NCBI GenBank assembly: GCA_021774735.1
Contig: JAJFIS010000031.1
Location: 62,001-126,000 of the forward strand
Source: Alphaproteobacteria bacterium
GTDB lineage: Bacteria > Pseudomonadota > Alphaproteobacteria > Sphingomonadales > Kordiimonadaceae
DNA: 64,000 nucleotides
Reading direction: 5' to 3'
Part shown: positions 55,153 to 62,178 of the stretch, piece by piece
Layout: each line of letters begins with the position of its first letter
Numbering within the stretch: position 1 is the stretch's first letter
Translations under genes and position numbers: made by a program
The notes under the pieces: model-generated
The model's database searches: none
What the model was told of the DNA's origin: nothing
What the model saw: only the letters and a program-made list of their open reading frames with translations

Positions 55153-56684
55153 ATATTTTAAAACGGGATGCCGGAGACTTTTCACTGAAAGACCTTCGGG
55201 TTATTTTTGAAGGGCCTGTAGCGCTTAAATTCTCTGCGGATAGTGTAGAGCGCGTGCAAAAGGCCCGCAAAACGGTGACCGACCTAATTGAGCGGGACGA
55301 AACCGCTTATGGCATCAACACTGGCTTTGGTTTGCTTGCTAATACGCGCATACCATCTGGCGACGTTGAGAAATTGCAAGAAAATTTGGTGCTTTCCCAC
55401 GCCACAGGTACGGGCGAGCCACTAGAAGACCGCGTTGTTCGGCTGGTATTAGCCTTGAAAGTGTCTAGCTTGGCCCAAGGGCATTCAGGTGTGCGTCAAA
55501 GCACGATTGATGCGCTAATGGCGCTATTGGCTCATGAGGTATATCCGCTTATTCCCGCAAAAGGCAGCGTTGGCGCGTCGGGTGACCTAGCGCCGCTGGC
55601 CCATATGGCAGCGGTATTGCTTGGTGTCGGTGAAGTACGCCACGCAGGCATTGTTATGTCGGCGACCGATGGCTTAGCTATTGCGGGCCTAACCCCAATG
55701 AAGCTTGCCGCCAAGGAAGGTTTAGCATTGCTGAACGGCACGCAGGTATCAACGGCTCTGGCGCTTAAGGGTTTGTTTTTACTTGAAAATTTATTCGCGT
55801 CTGCCGTTGTTGCTGGCGCACTTTCTGTTGATGCGCTCAAGGGCAGCGATGTGCCCTTTGACCCGCGCATTCAGGCCGTTCGCCGCCATAAAGGGCAAAT
55901 CGATGCGGCAGCTGCTTATCGGGCTCTGCTTGCGGGCAGTGATATTCGCCACAGCCATGAAGAATGCGACAAGGTGCAAGATCCATATAGCTTGCGCTGT
56001 CAGCCGCAGGTGATGGGTGCGGCTCTAACACTATTGCGGCAAGCGGCAAATACATTGCTGGTGGAAGCTAACGCCGTGACCGATAACCCGCTTATATTCC
56101 CGAGTGAAGGCGATATACTCTCTGGTGGTAATTTCCACGCCGAACCCGTGGCGATGGCGGCGGATATGCTGGCGCTTGTTGGCTGTGAAATCGCCAGCAT
56201 TTCAGAGCGGCGCACCAGCTTGCTGGTGGACCCTCACATGAGTGGCTTACCAGCCTTTTTGGTCAAGGAAGGCGGATTAAATTCGGGCTTTATGATCGCA
56301 CAAGTAACAGCGGCGGCGCTGGTGAGTGAAAACAAAACATATGCTCATCCCGCTAGCGTGGACAGCATACCCACAAGTGCGGGCCAAGAGGACCACGTAT
56401 CAATGGCGACCTTTGCTGCGAGAAGACTAGGTGACATAGCGGGCAATGGTGCCGCCGTTGTCGGCATTGAACTTATCGCCGCCGCACAGGGCGTGGAATA
56501 TCGCAGGCCCTTAAGGTCATCGGCTAAGCTGGAAACGGTGATGTCAGCGATCCGCGAGAAAGTGGAGCCTTATACAAAAGATCGTTATTTCGCCCCAGAT
56601 ATTGCCCACGCGCGGGCCTTGGTCGAAGAAGGTGTTTTTAACCATTTGGCGGCAGAGGTTTTGCCCTCCTGTGAGGTGAGCTAA
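55149..56684 (+). CDS. hutH: Histidine ammonia-lyase
   Basis: Deaminates histidine to trans-urocanate, the first step. The 511-residue protein has the MIO-forming triad Ala143-Ser144-Gly145 in [14 protein letters not shown], with YGINTGFG (about 54-61) and the conserved NPLIF and EDHVSMA. Its start overlaps hutU and its stop overlaps the hutG start by one base (TAATG), so translation is coupled on both sides. Confidence 0.97.
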   Translation: MNILKRDAGDFSLKDLRVIFEGPVALKFSADSVERVQKARKTVTDLIERDETAYGINTGFGLLANTRIPSGDVEKLQENLVLSHATGTGEPLEDRVVRLVLALKVSSLAQGHSGVRQSTIDALMALLAHEVYPLIPAKGSVGASGDLAPLAHMAAVLLGVGEVRHAGIVMSATDGLAIAGLTPMKLAAKEGLALLNGTQVSTALALKGLFLLENLFASAVVAGALSVDALKGSDVPFDPRIQAVRRHKGQIDAAAAYRALLAGSDIRHSHEECDKVQDPYSLRCQPQVMGAALTLLRQAANTLLVEANAVTDNPLIFPSEGDILSGGNFHAEPVAMAADMLALVGCEIASISERRTSLLVDPHMSGLPAFLVKEGGLNSGFMIAQVTAAALVSENKTYAHPASVDSIPTSAGQEDHVSMATFAARRLGDIAGNGAAVVGIELIAAAQGVEYRRPLRSSAKLETVMSAIREKVEPYTKDRYFAPDIAHARALVEEGVFNHLAAEVLPSCEVS

Positions 56685-57472
56685 TGAGCGGTGCTTACAC
56701 ACTAACAGAAGGCACAAGCCCGCTGGTAATATCCATGCCTCATAGCGGGCTGTTACTTGACGGTTTTGATGATGATTTAGCCGAGGTCGCCTTTGCCCGC
56801 GATGATACGGATTGGCATATTCCACAGCTTTATGAATTTGCAACTGATTTGGGCGCAACGGTTCTACAGGCCAATTATTCGCGCTATGTCATAGACTTAA
56901 ACAGGGACCCATCAGGCATTAGTTTGTACCCCGGCCAGAATGTGACCGAGCTTTGCCCGATAAGCACCTTTGGTGAGGGGGTCTTATACATTAAGGGCAA
57001 AGAACCAACTGCTGATGAGATTAAAGCGCGGGTGAAGGCAGTGTGGAAGCCCTATCATGCGGCCCTGAAAACCGCCCTTGAGCGCATTAAAGCAAAGCAT
57101 GGTTTTGCTGTTTTGTTAGACGCTCATTCGATCCGCTCCATCGTGCCTCGCTTTTTTGAGGGCAGATTACCAGACTTTAACATTGGTACCAATGGCGGCC
57201 TCAGCTGTGGTGAAGGGTTGGGCGAAGAGATCCTGACAATATTACAGAGCTATGATGCTTATAAAGCGGTCTTGAATGGACGCTTTAAGGGTGGTTATAT
57301 CACAAGGGCTTATGGCCAGCCCAATGATGGCATTCACGCAGTACAGTTGGAACTATCCCAAATCACCTACATGGATGAAAAACCGCCTTATTCTATAGTG
57401 CAGAATAAGGCTGATAAGGTATTACCTGTCTTGAAGTCTATGGTGAGCTGTTTAACTCAGTTTCAGCCGTAA
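56684..57472 (+). CDS. hutG: N-formylglutamate deformylase
   Basis: Hydrolyses N-formyl-glutamate to glutamate and formate, the last step of the HutF branch. The 262-residue protein belongs to the FGase family: MPHSGLLLD at the start, SRYVIDLNRDPSG, LLDAHSIRSIVPRFFEG and QLELSQITYMDE. This is not the Fe/Mn ureohydrolase-type HutG that releases formamide, as shown by the absence of arginase motifs. It ends one base before the convergent VOC gene. Confidence 0.92.
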   Translation: MSGAYTLTEGTSPLVISMPHSGLLLDGFDDDLAEVAFARDDTDWHIPQLYEFATDLGATVLQANYSRYVIDLNRDPSGISLYPGQNVTELCPISTFGEGVLYIKGKEPTADEIKARVKAVWKPYHAALKTALERIKAKHGFAVLLDAHSIRSIVPRFFEGRLPDFNIGTNGGLSCGEGLGEEILTILQSYDAYKAVLNGRFKGGYITRAYGQPNDGIHAVQLELSQITYMDEKPPYSIVQNKADKVLPVLKSMVSCLTQFQP

Positions 57473-57889
57473 TCAGTCGACCGCAAAAATTTGTCCCATA
57501 TCTTTGAAGGACTTTATCTCTAAGGCGTTGCCAGCGGGATCACGGAAGAACATCGTTGCTTGCTCGCCTGCTTTGCCTTTAAAGCGCACTTTAGGTTTTA
57601 TGATAAAACTAATGTCAGCTTTTGCTAATTTATCTGCTAATTGTTGCCATTCCTCCCACGCTAATATAACACCAAAATGAAAGCTTGGCACCGCATCACC
57701 GTCCACTTTGTTACGGTCTGGGTCGCTAATAGGTGTTGCTAAGTGGGTAACAAGTTGGTGACCATAAAAGTTAAAGTCGATCCATTTATCACTGCTGCGG
57801 CCTTCCTCACAACCAAGCAAGTCACCATAAAAATTACGCGCTTTTGCCAGATCATTAACAGGAAAAGCTAAGTGGAAGGGTGGGTTCAT
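57473..57889 (-). CDS. VOC/glyoxalase-like protein
   Basis: A 138-residue vicinal-oxygen-chelate fold protein, with [22 protein letters not shown] at the N terminus and [15 protein letters not shown] near the end, each holding candidate metal ligands. Family members include glyoxalases, dioxygenases and resistance proteins; the substrate is unknown. The start at 57889 has AAGGA nine bases upstream; an earlier ATG at 57898 is too close to it. It abuts hutG tail to tail with no spacer, so neither has room for its own terminator. Confidence 0.8.
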   Translation of the reverse strand: MNPPFHLAFPVNDLAKARNFYGDLLGCEEGRSSDKWIDFNFYGHQLVTHLATPISDPDRNKVDGDAVPSFHFGVILAWEEWQQLADKLAKADISFIIKPKVRFKGKAGEQATMFFRDPAGNALEIKSFKDMGQIFAVD

Positions 57890-57929
57890 TTCTATCATTC
57901 CTTATTTATTTTTTAAAAATAGCATAGAC

Positions 57930-57970
57930 TTGACCCACATCAAGTGGCTTTTGAATTTTCTCTATATAAT
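57930..57970 (+). promoter_or_regulatory. FNR/FixK-type box with class II promoter
   Basis: TTGAC-N4-ATCAA (57930-57943) matches the TTGAY-N4-RTCAA half-sites of FNR, FnrL and FixK proteins. A perfect -10, TATAAT (57965-57970), follows. With transcription starting at 57978 the box centre is at -41.5, the spacing used by FNR-activated class II promoters. No good -35 is present, as expected when an activator replaces it. Confidence 0.65.
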
Positions 57971-57977
57971 GCAGAGA

Positions 57978-58122
57978 TGGTTGTTATTCACAATTTGCTT
58001 CCTGTTGAATGGCAACCACCCGGGCAGAAACATGTTGATGCTTCCCCAAGAACATGCTCCGGGATGTACTAGGCGCGACCATTTATCTGTTCTTGTAATC
58101 GGATGCATGGTCGCGCCTTTAC
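57978..58122 (+). ncRNA. Candidate FNR-controlled small RNA with anti-Shine-Dalgarno loops
   Basis: About 145 nucleotides with three stem-loops. SL1: TGGTTGTTATTCA (57978-57990) pairs over 13 bases (two G-U) with TGAATGGCAACCA (58006-58018), loop with GCTTCCTG. SL2: CCCGG/CCGGG (58019-58023/58059-58063) plus CATGTT/AACATG (58031-58036/58051-58056), loop with GCTTCCCC. SL3: AGGCGCGACCAT/ATGGTCGCGCCT (58071-58082/58107-58118), 12 perfect pairs, then TT and a T-rich end. Loops resembling CUUCCU/CUUCCCC could pair with ribosome-binding sites, as in known alphaproteobacterial trans-acting sRNAs. No open frame fits. It was identified by structure alone; it has no known name. Confidence 0.6.
58071..58122 (+). 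terminator. Terminator hairpin of the small RNA candidate
   Basis: Twelve perfect base pairs (58071-58082 with 58107-58118) and a 24-base loop, followed by a short T-rich run. It would also insulate the downstream argE-type gene, 126 bases away. Confidence 0.6.
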
Positions 58123-58248
58123 TATTTCATGTTTATATTTCAACAGATATATTCACTTTAACCGAACAGGTGAAATATATTTTGGCTCAATGATTTCAAT
58201 TGGTCCATTAATGCATTAGGCTGCGGCAAAATATTATATGAGAATATT

Positions 58249-59430
58249 ATGGCGCAAAACTCCCCCGAAATGACAGAAATTCTGGATCAGCTTGAAAAGC
58301 TGATTGCTTTTGATACGGTCAGTCGTAACAGCAACATGGCTTTGATCAAGTATGTGGAAAAATATCTGACTGATTTTGGCATTATGCCCCAATTATTCAT
58401 GAACCCAGAAGGGGATAAAGCCAATCTTCTCGCGACCATAGGGCCTAAAGACCTGCCGGGGATTTTATTAAGTGGCCACAGTGATGTGGTGCCCGTAGAC
58501 GGACAGCAATGGTCATCTGACCCCTTTGTTTTGCGCCGCGATGGGGGCAAGCTTTATGGTCGCGGTACCAGTGATATGAAAGGCTTTATCGCGCTAATGT
58601 TAGCAATGGTGCCGCAGCTGGTGGATGCTCGCTTAACCATGCCAGTTCATATTGCGCTATCTTACGATGAAGAAGTTGGTTGCAGCGGCGTACGTAGTCT
58701 TGTGGACCATATGGCAACGCTAAAAGTAAAGCCTAAGCTGTGCATTGTCGGCGAACCTACATCGCTGAAACCTGTGAATGCCCATAAAGGCATTCGTGCC
58801 TTGCGGACCTTTATTATAGGCAAGGCTGGTCATTCATCAAAGCCAGCTGATGGCATAAATGCCCTTGTAGTTGCCGCAAAATTTGTTGCGCAGCTAGACC
58901 AGCTTCAACAGGAATTAGCTGGCGCGCAACCAAGTAGTGAGGCCAAGAGATTTAACCCGCCCTATAGCACCATCAATGTAGGGCAAGTGTCGGGCGGGAA
59001 TGCGATTAATATAATTGCTGAGCGGGCTGAAATTCTGTGGGAATATCGCACCGTGCCCGGCGGGGATGCTGAATGGGTAAAAGACCAGATGCAAGATTGG
59101 GTGGAAAGTGAGCTAAAGCCTCAGATGGGCATTGAAGGTGCAGAGCTTGTCATAGAGACCGAAGATATCGCCAATACACCGCCATTAATTGCTGATAGCG
59201 GCAGCGAAGCCGAGGCCTTTGTCATGGCACTCGCCCTCAGCAATGATGTGGCTGCTGTTTCTTACGCAACTGAGGCTGGACTTTTTCAGCGTGACGCAAA
59301 TATTCCAGCCTTAGTTTGCGGTCCCGGCTCCATTGACCAAGCCCATATTGCGGACGAATATATTGAACTTACTCAATTGCAGGCAGGGTGGGACTTTCTG
59401 CAACGATTGCTGGTAAAAATTAGTGGCTGA
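58249..59430 (+). CDS. argE: Acetylornithine deacetylase (ArgE-type M20 peptidase)
   Basis: Zinc-dependent M20/M28-fold deacetylase, 393 residues. Metal ligands are in LLSGHSDVVPVDG (His76, about) and GRGTSDMKGF, and the catalytic Glu pair is in SYDEEVGCSGVR; GEPTSLKPVNAHKG is typical of ArgE. It would release ornithine from N-acetylornithine in arginine synthesis; related M20 enzymes act on other N-acyl amino acids. No arg genes are adjacent, but carAB lies in the same window. It ends one base before the convergent deoB. Confidence 0.83.
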   Translation: MAQNSPEMTEILDQLEKLIAFDTVSRNSNMALIKYVEKYLTDFGIMPQLFMNPEGDKANLLATIGPKDLPGILLSGHSDVVPVDGQQWSSDPFVLRRDGGKLYGRGTSDMKGFIALMLAMVPQLVDARLTMPVHIALSYDEEVGCSGVRSLVDHMATLKVKPKLCIVGEPTSLKPVNAHKGIRALRTFIIGKAGHSSKPADGINALVVAAKFVAQLDQLQQELAGAQPSSEAKRFNPPYSTINVGQVSGGNAINIIAERAEILWEYRTVPGGDAEWVKDQMQDWVESELKPQMGIEGAELVIETEDIANTPPLIADSGSEAEAFVMALALSNDVAAVSYATEAGLFQRDANIPALVCGPGSIDQAHIADEYIELTQLQAGWDFLQRLLVKISG

Positions 59431-59431
59431 C

Positions 59432-60655
59432 TTAAGTAATATCCGCAGCGACACCGTGAGCGAGTTCGGGTAGGTCCAAATAGCTGGCAATGGTCTGCCC
59501 AATGTCAGCAAAGCTATCTCTAACCCCCATATTGCCGCCGGTTATTGAAGGACCAAAGAGCAAAAAGGGTACATATTCGCGGGTATGGTCATTACCCGGC
59601 CAGGTGGGGTCGCAGCCATGGTCGGCGGTTATAACCACAATATCATCCCGTTTTAATTTGGCTGTAAGTTTCGGCAGGCTTCTATCAAAGCGCTCTAATG
59701 CTACGGCATAGCCTGCGGGGTTGCGACGGTGGCCATATTCTTGGTCAAAATCAACGAAATTAGTGAAGATAATAGCGCCGTCAGGGGCGGTTTCTGTCTC
59801 GGCTAAAGTGGCATCAAACAGGGCTCGATTGCCGGTCGCTTTGATCTTTTTAGTTAGGCCACGGTGGGCAAAAATATCAGCAATTTTACCGATGGATATA
59901 ACCTCGCGCCCTGCGTTTGCTGCTATATCCAACAAAGTTGGCCCCGGCGGCGGCGTTGCAATGTCTCGGCGGTTGCCTGTGCGCTTATAATCGCCATCAT
60001 TACCCAAAAAGGGCCGCGCAATGACCCTGCCAATATTATAGTCATCAACCAGTTTTCTAGCGATATCACAGACCCTGTATAGTCGCTCTACACCGAAGGT
60101 TTCTTCATGGGCAGCGATTTGTAAAACCGAATCAGCGGATGTATAGCAAATGGGCTTTCCGCTTATTTTATGCGCGTCGCCCAATTCATTGATTATATCG
60201 GTGCCACTGGCGGCTTTATTGCCGAGTGTACCGGGAAGATCAGCCTCAGCACACAGAGCATCAAGCAATTCACTGGGAAAACTATTATCCGATTGCCCGA
60301 AATAGCCCCAGTCAAACGCAACGGGCAATCCTGCCATTTCCCAGTGGCCGCTAGGGGTGTCTTTGCCAAAACTTTTCTCTGCGCAAGCTGCAAAACGTCC
60401 TTTACTAGGGCCATTATGGCTCAAACCTGGTGCTTGACGGTTGGTGGCAAGCTCAGATGCTCTGCCAAGGCCAAGCTCACATAAATTGGGGATATGTAGC
60501 ATGCCCGGTGCAGGGCGGTCTGGGCCTGTGCCTCCACCGGCGCACCAATCGGCAATATGGCCTAAAGTGTCCGCACCCACATCACCAAAGCTACTGGCAT
60601 CAGGGGTAGCGCCAATGCCGAGGCTATCGAGGACAAGAATTAAAGTTCGTGGCAT
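59432..60655 (-). CDS. deoB: Phosphopentomutase
   Basis: Interconverts ribose or deoxyribose 1- and 5-phosphates, linking nucleoside phosphorolysis to sugar catabolism. A 407-residue alkaline phosphatase superfamily protein: MPRTLILVLDSLGIGATPDA carries the metal and catalytic region, and ITADHGCDPTWPGNDHTREYVPFL near the C terminus carries the second metal site. I start at the ATG at 60655 (AAGGAA five bases upstream), not the upstream GTG at 60670. It is divergent from the phosphoribosyltransferase gene. Confidence 0.95.
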   Translation of the reverse strand: MPRTLILVLDSLGIGATPDASSFGDVGADTLGHIADWCAGGGTGPDRPAPGMLHIPNLCELGLGRASELATNRQAPGLSHNGPSKGRFAACAEKSFGKDTPSGHWEMAGLPVAFDWGYFGQSDNSFPSELLDALCAEADLPGTLGNKAASGTDIINELGDAHKISGKPICYTSADSVLQIAAHEETFGVERLYRVCDIARKLVDDYNIGRVIARPFLGNDGDYKRTGNRRDIATPPPGPTLLDIAANAGREVISIGKIADIFAHRGLTKKIKATGNRALFDATLAETETAPDGAIIFTNFVDFDQEYGHRRNPAGYAVALERFDRSLPKLTAKLKRDDIVVITADHGCDPTWPGNDHTREYVPFLLFGPSITGGNMGVRDSFADIGQTIASYLDLPELAHGVAADIT

Positions 60656-60773
60656 ATCTGTTCCTTGCACATAAAGGCTTGTGGTTTTAGGTTGGTGCTT
60701 TAGTTTAAAGGCTAACTAAGGCCATGCCAATGCAAAAGCAAATTTGGCAGATAAATCAATAGAGGGTGGTTAA

Positions 60774-61331
60774 GTGACAGACGTGCATAAAGAATATATT
60801 TCGGCGGAAACCTTGCTGAAACTGAGCTTTGAGCTTGGTTTGCAAATTTTGGAGCGCGGCTTTCGCCCCAAATTTATCGTAGGTGTGTGGCGAGGCGGAA
60901 CCCCAACCGGCATCGCGGTGCAGGAAATGCTAGATTATTACGGTATTCACACCGATCACATAGCGATTCGTACCTCCAGTTATATAGGTATGCGCCAGCA
61001 AAAAGAGGTGCGGGTTCACGGACTTGAATATATTATTAGCAATATTAACGCTGAAGATAGCCTGCTGATTGTTGATGATGTGTTTGACAGTGGTCGCTCG
61101 GTTAAAGCGATTATTGATGAACTTCATACGCGCTGCCGCCGTAACACACCGGAGGTCATTAAAATTGCCACGGTTTATTATAAACCCAATAAAAATGTCA
61201 CTGATATAGTGCCAGATTTTTACATGGAAGAAACCGATGATTGGCTGGTTTTCCCCCATGAGCTTGCGGACTTAAGCCGCAAAGAAATACTTGAGAACAA
61301 AGGCTTAGACCTGCCTGATTTAGATTTGTGA
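60774..61331 (+). CDS. Hypoxanthine/xanthine phosphoribosyltransferase
   Basis: Transfers phosphoribose from PRPP to a purine base. The 185-residue type I fold protein has the PRPP loop LLIVDDVFDSGRSVKAI (residues about 97-113) and VGVWRGGTPTGIAV. The substrate, hypoxanthine, xanthine or guanine, is not decided. It starts at GTG with GAGGGTGG upstream. The nucleoside phosphorylase follows nine bases later, and deoB is divergent, so this is a purine salvage unit. Confidence 0.85.
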   Translation: MTDVHKEYISAETLLKLSFELGLQILERGFRPKFIVGVWRGGTPTGIAVQEMLDYYGIHTDHIAIRTSSYIGMRQQKEVRVHGLEYIISNINAEDSLLIVDDVFDSGRSVKAIIDELHTRCRRNTPEVIKIATVYYKPNKNVTDIVPDFYMEETDDWLVFPHELADLSRKEILENKGLDLPDLDL

Positions 61332-61340
61332 GGCAAAGAT

Positions 61341-62159
61341 ATGTATGATCAAGTGATGGAATCCGCTGCACAGATACGCGCACAAGTCAGTGGTGAAATG
61401 CCTAAAATTGCCATGGTTTTGGGCAGTGGTCTCAACCAACTCGCAGACGAGTTAGAGGGTGCGGTTCGCATCAGCTACGCTGACATTGAAGGTTTCCCAA
61501 AACCCACCGTTGAGGGCCACGCGGGGGTGCTGCATATCGGTGAGCTTGACGGTGTCGGTGTTATTTGCATGCAGGGCCGGGCACATGGTTATGAAGGCCA
61601 TAGCGAGCATGTTCTGGGCTATACGACCCGGGTTATGTGGGCGCTTGGGGTTGAGACTTTGATATTGACCAACGCAGCTGGCAGCTTAAACCCTGAGGCA
61701 GGACCGGGCAATTTGATGCTGATTACTGATCATATAAACAATATGGGGCTTAATCCACTTGCGGGCATGAATGATGAACGCTTTGGACCGCGCTTTAAGG
61801 ATATGACCTACACTTGGGATCCTGCACATAACGATATTTTCCGTGACTGTGCAAAGGCGCTAGACATCAAACTGTTTGAAGGGGTTTATGTCGCTATGCG
61901 GGGACCGAATTTTGAAACACCCGCTGAAGTGCGCATGTGGCAAATGCTGGGTGGTGGTTCGGTTGGTATGTCAACAGTGCCAGAAGCACTTACAGGCCAT
62001 CACTGCGGTCTGCGGATTTGTGGTATTTCGACCATGACCAATTATGCAGCAGGCATAACGGCGGAAGAGCTGAACCATGAAGAGGTCATGGAGTTTGGTG
62101 CGATCGCTGGCGAAAAGCTTGGGTCGCTGATCAAGGCTTTCGTCAAGAAAGCCGAGTAA
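61341..62159 (+). CDS. Purine nucleoside phosphorylase
   Basis: Splits purine (deoxy)nucleosides with phosphate into the base and (deoxy)ribose 1-phosphate. The 272-residue protein is of the trimeric class (PunA/PNP): MVLGSGLNQLADEL, CMQGRAHGYEGHS, LTNAAGSLN, and MRGPNFETPAEVRMWQMLGGGSVGMSTVPEA. The released base can pass to the phosphoribosyltransferase upstream, and the pentose phosphate to DeoB. It converges with the ALDH gene. Confidence 0.93.
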   Translation: MYDQVMESAAQIRAQVSGEMPKIAMVLGSGLNQLADELEGAVRISYADIEGFPKPTVEGHAGVLHIGELDGVGVICMQGRAHGYEGHSEHVLGYTTRVMWALGVETLILTNAAGSLNPEAGPGNLMLITDHINNMGLNPLAGMNDERFGPRFKDMTYTWDPAHNDIFRDCAKALDIKLFEGVYVAMRGPNFETPAEVRMWQMLGGGSVGMSTVPEALTGHHCGLRICGISTMTNYAAGITAEELNHEEVMEFGAIAGEKLGSLIKAFVKKAE

Positions 62160-62178
62160 ACACAATATTAGTTGATCC

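Noticed and set aside
57930-58193. An 87-residue open frame across the small RNA candidate.
   Set aside because: Its start lies inside the FNR box, all internal starts lack a ribosome site and one lies inside a stem-loop, and the protein looks like no family. The stems constrain the same bases, so an RNA is the better reading.
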